Positions 9,306 through 20,639 of a stretch of DNA of 64,000 nucleotides are shown here, in pieces. A program made the position numbers and the translations under genes. How positions within the stretch are numbered: the stretch's first letter is position 1; every line of letters starts with the position of its first letter. Origin of the DNA: Chrysogorgia sp. JL179-B06 (lineage: Eukaryota > Cnidaria > Anthozoa > Scleralcyonacea > Chrysogorgiidae); the NCBI GenBank assembly GCA_035772405.1, contig JAYKKM010000263.1, forward strand, positions 2,994,501 through 3,058,500, in the 5' to 3' direction. The notes under the pieces are model-generated. The model did not search any database. It had not been told where the DNA came from and worked only from the letters and a program-made list of their open reading frames with translations.

Positions 9306-11043
9306 ATGGAGAAGAAAGAACAATCAGATGGTATGTTCTAAATATACAGTACTTCCTCATATTTTTTCTTGTAAACCATTATGTTTGATATTCCAATGCC
9401 CACACTTAGTCATTGAAGATATGCTTTCGAAACTTGGCCAAAGGTTTTGTCCATGTTTATACAATCTTGTGCACAGTGGAGACAATGCATTTTTGGATTA
9501 AATATAATAATAACCAAACACCCAATGGCAAATGGCAACATATGGTTTTGGTATAAATATAATAACCAAACACCCAATGGCAACATATGGTCGAATTACT
9601 TGACCATGCAGTTGAAACATTAATAAGCAAATTTACTGCCTTGGCATTTAAAAAACCTGTGTCTTCAATCCAAGCCCTGCTATATAATTTTACATTAAAT
9701 TGACTTATGGTAATTACTAATAAAAAGGTCTGGTTCTTGTTGACAAAAACACAGGACTGCAAATATGTATTACCCTGAAACCCATCCTTTTACAGCTAAG
9801 CAGTTTTATATTTTGATATGCTTCACAAACATTTTAAGCCTTAAATGTCACTAATTGTTTGGTACTCTTCCCTCTTTAGATACAACTTTTTCAGACGAAA
9901 TGTCAGACGAAATGCAATGTTATGTGCATTCTTTGTCTCCCGTTAAAAAGGCAGCAAGTTCCGATAAGCAGACTCTTCCCTCTTTAGATACAACTTTTTC
10001 AGACGAAATGCAATGTTATGTGCATTGTTTGTCTCCCGTTAAAAAGGTAGCAAGTTCCGATAAGCAGTACTTTCACTGCATGCTGCAAACACAGAATAAA
10101 TCGGTGAGGGCGGTCTGCTTTTCCCCTGAAAAGCATGGGAAATTCAGGTCAAGTGAACTGAATAAAAGCCCTGTGAAGCTTCAAAATTTGAAGCCGCCTC
10201 CGAATAACGGACAAGACTTGGTGCTCAACAGATTTACAAAAATTACTCCATTAGCCCACGACGAAGTAGCATTCAAATACTCTGACGAACTTACACCCAA
10301 ATCCCAGGTAACTGACATCTCATCTTTAACCAAAATTGCAAAAGAACAAATTGTAAGTGTTAAAGCAGAAGTGGCACAAGTGTCGGGAATTAAGGTTGTG
10401 GTTACACAGGACAATAGCCAATTAAGAAAACAAGAGCTTCTCATCAGAGACGGCAAAAGTTCCATCCAACTTGTCCTTTGGGATAGTTATGTTGATTCGC
10501 TGGAAATCAACAAAACCTATTTATTCAACAACTTGAGGCTGAAGGAATCGAAGTTTGGTCGGTATTTAAACACAGCAAAGTCAGAAAAGTTTACGTTCGA
10601 AGAAACAACACCATTCACCCAACCCCTGGTCGATATTGAAGACGACGTCCAGCAAATGACTACATCAACTGTGTTTGCCAAAATCATTGGTGTCCAAAGT
10701 GCTACAAGAAACCTCCTTTGTGTGTCATGCTACAAAAAGGTAATACAAAAGCCTGGGTGTAAGGTAGGCAATTGCCAAGGATGCAGAAAACAAGCTCCTG
10801 CAAATCAAAGTGGAATGTTAGAATCTTGTTTGAAACCGAAGAGCCCAAAAGAATGATTCGCCTGACTATCTTCAATATCCACTGCCTGCAAAAACTGCTC
10901 AATTTGGAAATCTCCTCTTGTGACCTAAATTCCACCACTGAAGAAGACCTGGCGCTTGTATTACTTGGTTTCGAAAGCACCTATAAAGTCACTTACGACA
11001 ATGTTGGAAATACTGTTTTAGATATTGAATTTCATGAACTTTA
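9306..11043 (+). pseudogene. Helitron RPA-like single-strand DNA-binding protein
   Basis: Coding exon 1 is 9306-9330 (ATG, donor GATG|GTATGT). Exon 2 opens at 9880 after CCTCTTTAG, and the split GAT codon keeps frame. The protein has a repeated N-terminal motif ('TTFSDEM', 'SPVKK'), then an OB-fold region of about 110 residues ('LLIRDGKSSIQLVLWDSY', 'YLFNNLRLKES') like the RPA70 DNA-binding domains. A zinc-finger-like C-x2-C ... C-x4-C-x2-C region follows. Near 10785-10792 the frame shifts in an A-run; a one-base loss would explain it. The C-terminal 85 residues then continue in another frame to a stop at 11042. Animal Helitrons commonly encode such RPA-like partners, and the Rep/helicase gene lies just downstream. 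Probably a recent pseudogene, unless the indel is a sequencing error. Confidence 0.7.
9490..9590 (+). repeat. Short tandem duplication
   Basis: The motif TAAATATAATAA...CCAAACACCCAATGGCAA...CATATGG occurs twice in a row with small differences. It is intronic in the RPA-like gene model. Confidence 0.75.
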
Positions 11044-11720
11044 ATATATAACATTGAAATTGGTTTGGAAAGCACCTAGATAAAATTGCACTGTTTGGGC
11101 TGACATTTTTAGTTACACATTTCTTGCAAACAATACACTATTGTCAGTTGCACCTACTAGGATGGATAGTTGTTGTTGACCATTTAAATCCTGCCAAATA
11201 CTTTTGAGAAACATGACAAAAACTTTTGAGAAATATGACAGTTTTGCAGTAGCCTAACCAATAATTTATTTATTTGCGAATTGCGACTGTCCATCCTTTA
11301 ATAGATGCAATCAAATGGTATTTTGTTAATATCCCACCTAGCCTAGGCTATACTATATTTTGTTTTGTTAATGTTAAGTTCTAATTGTTTTGTTAATGTT
11401 AAGTTCGAAGTGTCTTTGTACACTGATATTGGGGTATTTGAGTACATCTTAAAATTATTTTTGTATCCATCTTTTGGTGATCCAATTCTAACTTGAATTT
11501 AGCTGGAATATTTTCTTGGCAACAGAGTGCACAGACATCTTGCACAATTTGGTAAATAATGTTAATTTCTAAAGTGTCTTTGTACACTGACATTTATAGA
11601 ATATTTTTGTAACATTTTATTTATTTTTTTAAACCATTTGCTTTTGGTGGTTCAATTGTAACTTTTATTAGAGTTGGAACAGACATCTCGTGTAAACTGT
11701 ATGTGCCCACGCGCGCGACA
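11044..11720. other. Intergenic, AT-rich
   Basis: No gene seen. A direct repeat near 11390-11420 and 11560-11590 (AAGTGTCTTTGTACACTGA) and repeats of TTTTGTTAATGTTAAGTTC are present. Short open frames have no motif. Confidence 0.4.
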
Positions 11721-11725
11721 TTAAC

Positions 11726-11812
11726 TACCGTAGAATCTCGAAAGTAACCGCCCTGGCTACTTTCGAAATTAGTAGCCTCTAGGGGCGGCTACTTTCGACA
11801 TTCTACCGTATT
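11726..11812. repeat. Palindromic MITE-like element
   Basis: TACCGTAGAATCTCGAAAGTA at the left is matched by TACTTTCGACATTCTACCGTA at the right. A nested inverted pair (GTAACCGCCC / GGGGCGGCTAC, and CTACTTTCGAAATTAGTAG) lies inside. It is small, about 87 bp, and non-coding. Confidence 0.7.
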
Positions 11813-11829
11813 AAGGCCAGTCGGTCACG

Positions 11830-12140
11830 AGGCTTTGAAGAATCGTCCATGCAGTGGCGTAGTCACTGCGTCCATGTCGCGAGTTTGCGACTTGAATCAC
11901 TTGATATAATCCGTGTCATTCGATTCCCATAATACAACCCCCCTTGCACTTTTGTCCCAGGCGTCCGAGTATTTACGGAAGCAGTACGAGTTTGCTTCGG
12001 ATTTTCCGAACGTTTGGCATCGATAATCGTGAAGTGATTGTGAACGCATCGCCTGCTCTCAGCTTCCATTTTCTAAACTGCGTTCTTTGTTAGCTATTTC
12101 AGCGTGGAAAGATTCTTTAGTCAAGGTAAGACGATTGAGT
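11830..12140 (+). promoter_or_regulatory. Leader of the Helitron Rep/helicase gene
   Basis: A diverged copy of 8520-8790, ending in TTTCAGCGTGGAAAG...TCAAG|GTAAGACGATTG. The paired leaders suggest the two genes of the element share a duplicated promoter and a non-coding first exon. Inference from similarity by eye. Confidence 0.4.
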
Positions 12141-12621
12141 ATTAGTAATGTGGAATAATAAGCCTATTCTAAACTGGAAATATCAATGACAATCACAATG
12201 TTTTGCCACTTAAGTTAAGTTTTATATTGATATGTTTTCCCATGCCATCCAAGTTTCCTAACTGGCCAAGTTCGCCAACGTCCCAACTCATAATAGTCAT
12301 CAATTTGTAAAATTAGTTGTTTATTCGTGGCCGTGGGCTTAACAGTATAAATAAAGATTTTATTATTATTATTATTATTACAACATCTACGATAAATATT
12401 AAATATGTTTTAGCAGTTTTACCATCAACCATTTGTTAACTTAATAGTTTGTAAAACATATGTCCTTACCAATTTTTGTATATTTACAAAATATATCCTC
12501 TATTTTTAGGTGCATATTCGTGTGAATTCATTAATTCCCATAGGAGCCATTGTGTTTCCGCTGATCAACATTCTGATCAGACACTGTCTGCGTATACAGT
12601 AGCTTGCTCTTCAAAAAGTTA

Positions 12622-12870
12622 AACAAAGCCATTGTGCTTGTTAAAAACAATACAAAGGCATAACTATTGTGCCTCTACTGAACAAAGCCATTGTGCTTGT
12701 TAAAATCAATACAAACAAAGGCATAACTATTGTGCCTCTACTGAACAAAGCCATTGTGCTTGTTAAAAACAATACAAAGGCATAACTATTGTGCCTCTAC
12801 TGAACAAAGCCATTGTACTTGTTAAAATCAATACAAACAAAGGCATAACTATTGTGCCTCTACTGAACAC
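12622..12870 (+). repeat. Tandem repeats of 59 and 63 bp
   Basis: Four units of the form AACAAAGCCATTGTGCTTGTTAAA...AGGCATAACTATTGTGCCTCTACTG. Units alternate between a shorter form (AAAACAATACAAAGG) and one with an extra ACAA (AAATCAATACAAACAAAGG), so the real period is a 122-bp dimer. Each unit can form a hairpin AGGCA...TGCCT. It lies directly upstream of the Rep gene. Confidence 0.85.
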
Positions 12871-13248
12871 AGTGCTTGTGAAAACTTCAAACATAATAAA
12901 TTAACAGGCAATACCTTGCAGTTAAAATATATTGAACATTTGGTTGAAATGGGAGTAACAATTGAACAATATCGTGCTCAAATTGGTTCACACAATGTAA
13001 GAACCAAACAACATTCAACTCGACTCATGGGTAAGTTTTGCAAAACTACAATGTTTATGTCATTGCAGTTTGTAACAACAATTGTGATATTAATAATATC
13101 AACGTACTTGTATGTATTTTACCTTAGTGTATTTCATTTGCCAACAAAGAGGTTGACAGAACAATATAAAAGTTTGAGTCAAGTGATAGTGTCATTCACT
13201 CAAATGTCTTACAATGTGTTTGTTCCATTGTTATTGAGAATGGCAAAT

Positions 13249-13272
13249 GATGTCGAAGAAAATCCTGGACCC
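13249..13272 (+). promoter_or_regulatory. 2A-like ribosome-skipping sequence
   Basis: In frame the codons read D-V-E-E-N-P-G-P, an exact match to the D-x-E-x-N-P-G-P consensus at which ribosomes skip the Gly-Pro bond. The residues just before it are helical and Leu-rich (P-L-L-L-R-M-A-N), as in working 2A peptides. Skipping would separate the hydrophobic N-terminal 118 residues from the peptidase-Rep part. Confidence 0.8.
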
Positions 13273-14019
13273 ACAGTATATGATGTTGTTGATCCAATTA
13301 AAACAATTTGTGCTGATTTTAGCCAAAGCAACGCAAGAAATTTTGGACAAAATGCTGGTAAACAATGTGTGGCCATGTCTTTGACTGCGATAATACACAG
13401 CCAAATAAAAAATATTAATGTATGGGATTCACCATTCTTGAATGCAATATTGTGTGCAGGAAATGGCCTCTATACTTATTTAAGCAAGTCTATTAATAAA
13501 ACCTTCTTGCTTTTAACTGATGTACCTGAAATGATTTCAGTTTGTGATCAAATCTATTGCTTGCATTATAGTGACTCATATGCTGGTGATTTGTTCATGC
13601 CAACAAACAATCTTCCTTACTATTCTTTGGAAAATGCTCTTGGTTATCTGTTTTTGGATTCACAGCTAAATTATCAACATTGCCTGTTGACTATTGATTG
13701 CAACACCGTTGCCATTTTTAAGACTACCGAAGGGGACTTTAGAGTTTTTGACTCCCATTCGAGAGATTCATATGGCATACCCCACCCATTTGGGAAATGT
13801 GTATTAGTTTCTGTTGAAAATATAAATAACGTGGTAATTTATTTCCAAAATACTGTACCCCAAGGAAATGTAATGCCCTTTGAAGTCAAAGGGGTAACTG
13901 TTCAGTTAACAAATTCTGAGGTAACCCAAAAAGGCACCTTAACTTCAGGCCAAGTTACAAGTGTAAACGAACGTGTAGAACAAAATCGTTCAGAGGAAAG
14001 TCAGAACCAAATTAGACTG

Positions 14020-14400
14020 GAAAATCATAGAATGTATAAGAAAACAAAACGAGCGATGGAAACTGAAAATGAGAAACAGCATAGACTTGAAAGTGCTAGA
14101 AATTACAACAAAAGAAAACAAGCAGTAGAAACTGAAACCGAGAAACAAACTAGACTTGAAAATGCTAGAAAGAATAAGAAAAGAAAACAAGCAGTAGAAA
14201 CTACAACTGAGAAAGAAACTAGACTTGAAAATGCTATAAATTACAACAAAAGAAAACAGGCAGTAGAAACTGAAACTGAGAAACAAACAAGACTTAAAAA
14301 TGTTAGAAATGATAACAAAAGAAAACAAGCAGTAGAAACTGAAACTGAGAAACAAACAAGACTTGAGAATGATAGAACCTATTACAAAAGAAAACGAGCA
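14020..14400 (+). repeat. Coding minisatellite, about 72-bp unit
   Basis: Six copies of a 24-codon unit encoding '[21 protein letters not shown]'-type peptide. They are highly charged and helical and found in many Helitron proteins N-terminal to the Rep domain. The near identity of the copies implies recent expansion. Confidence 0.8.
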
Positions 14401-16577
14401 GAAGCAACTGCTATTGAAAAATATATAAATCAGCAAGATTATATAAAAGAATTTGACATTACAAAAAATGGTGGCATTGAAGAACAATGTTGGGCAAAAT
14501 CCAACATTAATAAATTTCATAAATCTATTGAATTTGCCATCAGTCAATGCAAAATTTGTCAAGAGGCATGGCCATTGAAATCTAAGCCAAGGTCACGCGA
14601 GGCTTATGTGTGTTCACGATGTTCTAGAGATAAGAAATGTCCTAAAAAGTTTTCATTTGAAAATTCAATGATCCCATCACCAGTCCCGCATGAGTTACAA
14701 GGTTTGACTCAAGTTGAGGAAATGTTAATTGCTCGTGCTCTCCCAATCATGAGAGTTTATATTAAACCTGGAGGTCAAAGAGGTTACTCAGGGCATTGTA
14801 TTAACTTGCCACAAAATGTGAAAGAACTTGCAACATCATTGCCAAGATATCCGAAAGAATTGTCTGTGATTATTGTAAAGGTCAAAGGTAAAGATAACAC
14901 ATTCAAAGATGTGAGTGTGAGAAGAGAAAAAGTGCATAATGCATTATTGTGGCTCATACATAATAACCCTCATTATGCTAACATAGAAATGAATGAAGAT
15001 GCACTAAACTTTTTACCTGAAAATGGTGTTCCAGCAGATCTCATGACAGTTGAGACTGAAGATGAAATAGTCTCAGACGAAAGCGTAACGTCTGATTTAG
15101 GCCCACCCACTGATAACCCTTCTGAGGACATAGTCTATAACGACTCAACTGAAATGAGTAGTTTCTTACCTGTTGGTGAACAACAAGAACAAGAAATAAA
15201 CGCAGTTAGAAATAAGCTTTCTGAAAATGAACCAATGACATGGCCCACAATTGAAAATGAGCCGTTAAATGAATATCAGATATCGCATCTGGCCACTATG
15301 GCTTTCCCAACATTATTCCCGGATGGGAAAGGTAACCCCACTAATCAAGGTCTTTTGAGAGATGTTCCTCACCAAGAACGAATTAAGCATCTTTTGAAAT
15401 TTGCTGAAAATATTAATGGTAAATGGGTGTACCGTTTTGCTAACCACCCCTGGTTTTCTTACTGGGCTTTCAATATGATCCACAGAAAGCGGATCTTACA
15501 ACAAAGTGGGATTTTCCTCAAACAAAATCCAGGTGAAGCCCATCTCACCATTGACGAGTTGCGTGAAATGACTGCAAGGAACAATTCGGCTGTATTCATG
15601 TCCAAAGTGTCAAGGTATCTTGCCAATATTGCTGGTACAAATGCGTACTGGAATAAAGTTAGAGAGGAACTCAAAGCAATTATAACTAACGTTGGGGCAC
15701 CAACACTATTCTTTACTTTCTCATCAGCAGATATGCATTGGCCTGAATTGCATGCTCTCTTTGGAGCAAATACTGGTAATGCCACCAGTGAAATAAAGCG
15801 AAAAAATGTCATTAACAACCCCCATATTGTTGATTGGTTTTTCACCCAAAGACTAGAAAGCTTTGTTAAACACTGGCTTTATGATACTCTTGGTGCAAAG
15901 TGGCACTGGTTCAGATACGAATATCAAGGTAGAGGTAGTATTCATTGCCATGGTACTGCAAAACTAAATAATGACCCAGGATTGTGTCAACTTACTCAGA
16001 CTGCTCTGAAAGGATTCTTGGCCCAGAAGTTAAAAGGTGAAAATGATTGTTTAGATACAACAGAACTAGACGAGGATATTGAAACTGGTAAGCAAGCTGC
16101 TGACACAGCATGTCAGTATGTTGATTGGTTATTGTCAACTGTGAACCCAAACCCACCAGACGAAGATATGTGGATAAGACCCCAAGTCCACCCATGTCAG
16201 AAACGTCATAATGACATTCCACAGTATGAAGTACAATCTGATTATGTAGATCTTTTGAACATGGTCCAACGACACACTCGTTGTAGCACAAACTATTGCC
16301 TTAGAAAAAAATCTAGTGACTCAGAGTTGAAATGCAGATTCAATTTCCCATTTGATAACTGTCCTCAGACAAAATTAGAATTTGAAGAAATTCATAGTAA
16401 AGGTGATAATGTACAATATAGAGCAAAGATTGTAACTGGAAGAAATGATCCCAGGTTGAACAACCACCAACAACTGCAAGGGTGGAGGGCTAACTGTGAT
16501 ATGCAAGTTGTTATTGATCACTATGCTTGTGTTGAATATCTGACTAAATATGCTGCTAAAGGTGAACCAAGGTCACC

Positions 16578-17650
16578 TATGCTGAAACAACATTTAATTC
16601 TATTGTCGAGAATGTTGACAATAATAGTGACCCGCACAGGGCTATCAAGAAGGTAGTAATGAAAACTCTTGGTGAGAGAGATTACGCTGCCCAAGAAACA
16701 ATGCATAATTTGTTGTCACTAAAACTTCATAGTTCTTCATTTAAAGTGATCCCAGTGAGTCTCAATGGTTCACGCAGAGTACGCAACAATGCATCTATAG
16801 AAGATGGCGATTCTTGCACGGATAATTCACTTCTTGACGTGTATGCTAACCGTCAACAATATGACAGTTCACCTGATGTTATGAACATGAACTTTGTCCA
16901 GTTTGCTACAACATACAAAGTTGTTAACAATGAACTTACAAAATTACCAGAGAATGTTGTCCCAATAATATTCCCAACATACTCCCCTAATCCTAAAGGG
17001 ACAAATTTTGGTCTTTATTGTAAGTACCAGCTTCTCAGTTATAAACCCTGGAGAGCAACCCAAAACAATGCATGGGGTGACCAAGAACCAGATGACAAGA
17101 TTTTAATTAACCATTGGCAAGAATTCTTGCAGACACCTTGTGGACAAACTAATGTCCCAGACTGATTTGACAAACTACAAACTATTGTTGAAAGTCAACA
17201 AGAACCAGAAGATGAACCTTGTGAAGAACATGTAATTGTTCTGTTTGACAACTATAGAGGTCCTTCGTTTAATGAGATGCAACCATCATGTGTTCCAATA
17301 TGCCCAATCACTGTCACATCACAGTCAGAAAATGGTTTTCAGGAGAGGCAACAGTTACCTCTTAGACTTGCTTGGGCTCTGACTATACACAAGAGCCAAG
17401 GACTCACACTACCAAAGGCTTGGATTGATATTGGTAAATCTGAAAGGACTTATGTGAGTCTCTTATGTTGCAATTAGCAGAGTGAAAACACTATCATCTT
17501 GTGTTATTGAACCGATGACTTATGAAAGGTTGACAGGCTTAAAATCATCTGTAAATTTACAGTGTAGACTCCAAGAAGAAAGCCGGCTTCATCATGTAGC
17601 ACAAGTGACATTCACTGCATTTAACTCTTTCCCGACTGGCGCAGTTAAAA
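16578..17650 (+). pseudogene. Helitron Rep C-terminus and remnant of PIF1 helicase
   Basis: After the frameshift near 16577 the frame continues ('[19 protein letters not shown]') to a TGA at 17163, which lies where a Trp would be expected. The text resumes ('FDKLQTIVESQQEPEDEPCEEH') and jumps near 17230 directly to 'VIVLFDNYRGPSF' and 'RLAWALTIHKSQG', the late motifs of a PIF1-family helicase. After a TGA at 17454 the last motif 'SYVAISRVKTLSSC' appears. Helicase motifs I (Walker A) to about IV are missing, so several hundred residues were deleted. The helicase unwinds DNA during Helitron transposition; this copy cannot. Confidence 0.7.
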
Positions 17651-19320
17651 TGGGTCATTGAAGACCCGCAAAGTCGTCAATCGAAAAACACGGCACACGG
17701 TAACGCAAGATTAAAAATTGAAATTCGACAATCGCCAGGAACATGAAATCCACACACACGCCAAGTTTGACTTGATTTCATAAACAACTCTGCGATTGGT
17801 GGCATTTTGAGTTTTCAAGATGCTACGCGGGCATGCAAGATGGCCTTTCTAGAAAAGTTGTAAATTTTAAAATTTGAAATGTAAATTTTTCAACCTGATT
17901 TATGATAATTAATGCTAATTTATATTAACATAATGTGTTTTGTTCGGGAAATTTAAAAGCACAAGTAAAAGCCGGTTTATTGGGCTTCCAGAAAATGTAT
18001 AGCTTTCGCAACAGTTATGGTTATTTCAAGAGATATCAATAGAACAACGTGGTCGTTCAATTTTTGATGTTTTTCAGCCGTAGGGAAAGAGTTAATAGCA
18101 ACTCGTAAAACAAAGGTTGAGTAATATCAAACGCCATTTCCATTGTGTAACCCAATAGTTATAATGTACTGTATTGTGCAGTACACAAATTTACTAAATG
18201 AGATGTATTATACATTACATCCTTTTACATAAGTTGCACTAATTACTTTTATTTACTAGAATTGATTTTAAATTAGAGGAGATGATTGGCAAGGTTAACG
18301 GTAAGTCTCTTATAACCTTATTAGTATGTTATTAATATTACTTATAGTACCCCGTCTCTTCCCCCTCCCTTTGTTTTTGTTCTCCCTATGTATGTTTTCT
18401 AAATATATTTATTAGTCTAATAAATTCTTCTTCTTTGTAGGTTTTACTAATTCTGAATGCATTGTAGGCTATAATATACAATGTGTATCCCCAACAAATA
18501 AATAACCTACTGAAAAGAAATGGATTGCCGAATTATGCCCTGATGTACATCCCATGTGATTTGGAATAATCTACAGTGGTTTCAACAATATTAAATTCCA
18601 ACAATATTAAATTCCAACACAAACTGCGTATGTGGATATCAGTACTGTACGTACATGTGCAATCAACTAATATGTGGAAATCTACCCAAAGTAAATGGAT
18701 TGTCTAAAAAAAAAACGCTTTACTGGAAGCATAATCACGGATGTTTTGAAGAATATAAATCCACAATGATGGACATGGAAATATGTAAAATGTACACAAA
18801 TATCTCGCCTAAATAAATGGAGCCACCGTGAGAAGAACACTATACTAAGAGTGGCTGTGGTACAATTACCTGCCATGTCAACAAGGGTAATAAAAGCCAT
18901 CATATACCAACAATGGAGTCACTATACAACACACAGCTACTATTATACAGTACCACCTGTAACTGTCAGCTGGGAATATAATCTGCCCCCAACCAACGTA
19001 ATATGTGATGGAGGAGTGACTTAATCCCAAAAGAAGTGCTTCAGTTGTCCAAAGAGGAAAGTCATGTAATGAACATTCAATTTCCAAAAATAGCCTAATT
19101 TTTACTCCCAATGGCTGATTTATGACAATAGCCTTGCCAATTATATTGTAAGTGATTATAGCAATAATCTTGTAACTTTAAAACCCATGTTAATTAAATA
19201 TTTCATTTAATAACACCGTTTCAATTTGCTTCAACACATTCCCCCAATACAGTGCCCCAGGGCCTATTTGAATATTTGGAAACTTTGCTAAGTATGACAG
19301 TTCCTGCCAATCCCGCAGCA
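17651..19320. other. Helitron 3' flank and intergenic DNA
   Basis: No gene. A hairpin GTACTG-TATTGTG-CAGTAC at 18163-18181 is followed nine bases later by CTAA; this resembles a Helitron 3' terminus (hairpin then CTRR) but the next base is A, not T. Short direct repeat ATATTAAATTCCAACA near 18590-18615. Otherwise featureless. Confidence 0.35.
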
Positions 19321-19359
19321 GCACTTCACTTGCGATAGTAACTCCTAGTAATAATATAT

Positions 19360-20492
19360 AGATTACTACTGCAGTGAAATAGGCATGTATGGATTGCCAT
19401 TTTCATTCCAGCAAGATCACCTGGATTTCCTCTTATGGCAATTCCATAATAATTTTGGAGTTTGTCAATCATTGTATCAGTCAGTCGCCCTTTCTCACCC
19501 ATCCCCTTTGTCTCTTTCTTCAGTTTCCGCAATGCGGTTCCCAGTCGCTTCTGGACATGGCCAACACATTCTTTTTTCTCGACTGTAATACCATGATCTT
19601 GATATACATCTCTCACAGTCTGAAAACGTTTGCTGTATCCATCACAAAAATATTCCCCATATAAGTTTACGGTTTTCAATGGAGCAGTTGTAGATTTGCA
19701 TGGCTCTCTCTGGTTCCATGGCAGGTGCTGATCCTGTGAAGTTTGTATTGCAGTTAACTCCATGAATCATTTTAGGGGCTGTCTTCATCATCTCCATGGT
19801 CCTTGCACTTCTTACACACTTTGCTTAGTGCCTCAACATCCAGCACCTTTCCAGTATCAATGCTGATGACACTTACACAACCATTAAGTGACGAAAAACC
19901 TCTTCTCTGCCATGTACCATCACAAGAAATGGGACATTCAACAACATCGGTACCTTCATTGACTTCTGGCTTTATCTCATGAATCTCCACAGCAGCAACA
20001 TTCATCGTGTCGATTGAAACCTCTTTTACTGAATTTAGCAGAGCTTTATTGTGGTGAGAGTATGGAGTTGGCCTGGGAGGTGGTGGCATGTTCATAAGCC
20101 CACAAAATCTTTTTGCTGCTGCATGGCCACAACCAATAGATCTCATTGCATAAACCAGTCTTCTATTTACTTCAAAAAAACGAGATATTTGAGAGGAATT
20201 AGAGAACTGGTTATTCCAATCACAAGAACAACAAAGAAGCTGGAGGTTGGAAGCACAACCTTTTCGTTTTCCATTCATTTCCGGTAGAATGAGACTGCAT
20301 TTGAGGCATTCTTTACACGGCAGCATTCTAAATACGGATGATAAAATAGCCATATCAACAAAGCGATAACCACTTACAGTTGATTCTTCGTTAGGCCTCT
20401 TATCGAGTCTTGGGAATCTTCCGACCAGAGGTTGAAATTTGGCTTGCTGGTGTCTGGTCATTCTGGTTGGCATCCCCACTTGGAACAGTCAT
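19360..20492 (-). pseudogene. Mutator-like transposase, broken and truncated
   Basis: Reading down the minus strand from an ATG at 20492, a short N-terminus shifts frame near 20400. A long open stretch (20400-19772) then has 'GYRFVDMAILSSVF', a C-x2-C pair, a C-x-x-C zinc motif ('LCCSCDW'), 'CGHAAAKRFCGLMNMPPPP' and the catalytic-region motif 'SCDGTWQRRGFSSLNGCVSV', followed by C-x2-C. After a stop at 19772 the homologous reading continues through two further frameshifts ('GSAPAMEPE'; 'CVGHVQKRLGTALRKL', 'GRLTDTMIDKLQNYYGIAIR') and ends abruptly near 19364 ('FHCSS'). This matches the Mutator-like transposase family common in cnidarian and arthropod genomes. The missing 3' part contains the last acidic residue region. 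Inactive. Confidence 0.75.
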
Positions 20493-20639
20493 ATTTTTAG
20501 CCTTTTGATGCTGATTCCCATGATATTTACTAGATCGCGATCATCGCATTTTAAACATATATTGATGCTAACAGCACGTGGAAGTTTAAAAGATTCGATT
20601 TGATAACAAGACGAAGACTACACTACGAAAACCATGGCG

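Larger units (their letters stand above)
12916..16656 (+). pseudogene. Helitron Rep protein with 2A motif, peptidase and HUH domains
   Basis: First ATG of the frame is at about 12949. Order of domains: short N-terminus with a strongly hydrophobic segment (about residues 45-75); a 2A-like motif D-V-E-E-N-P-G-P at 13249-13272; a cysteine-peptidase-like domain ('GKQCVAMSL' near residue 150, 'FDSHSRD' near 275) resembling papain-fold peptidases of transposons and of herpesvirus tegument proteins; six basic repeats of about 24 residues ('[18 protein letters not shown]'); a zinc-cluster and DUF6570-like region ('[15 protein letters not shown]'); and the Rep domain with HUH-type 'GSIHCHG' (15937-15957) and a two-Tyr motif '[13 protein letters not shown]'. 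The frame breaks near 16577 and the protein continues in another frame. Rep nicks and joins DNA in rolling-circle transposition; the 2A motif would release the N-terminal peptide during translation. Confidence 0.75.

Noticed and set aside
13990..14562. Long minus-strand frame of 190 codons
   Set aside because: Antisense of the Lys/Glu/Arg repeats of the Helitron protein; Phe/Ser-rich composition explains its length.
18160..18200. Helitron 3' terminus (hairpin then CTAA)
   Set aside because: Only weak: the base after CTAA is not T and hairpins of this size are common in AT-rich DNA. Kept as a note only.
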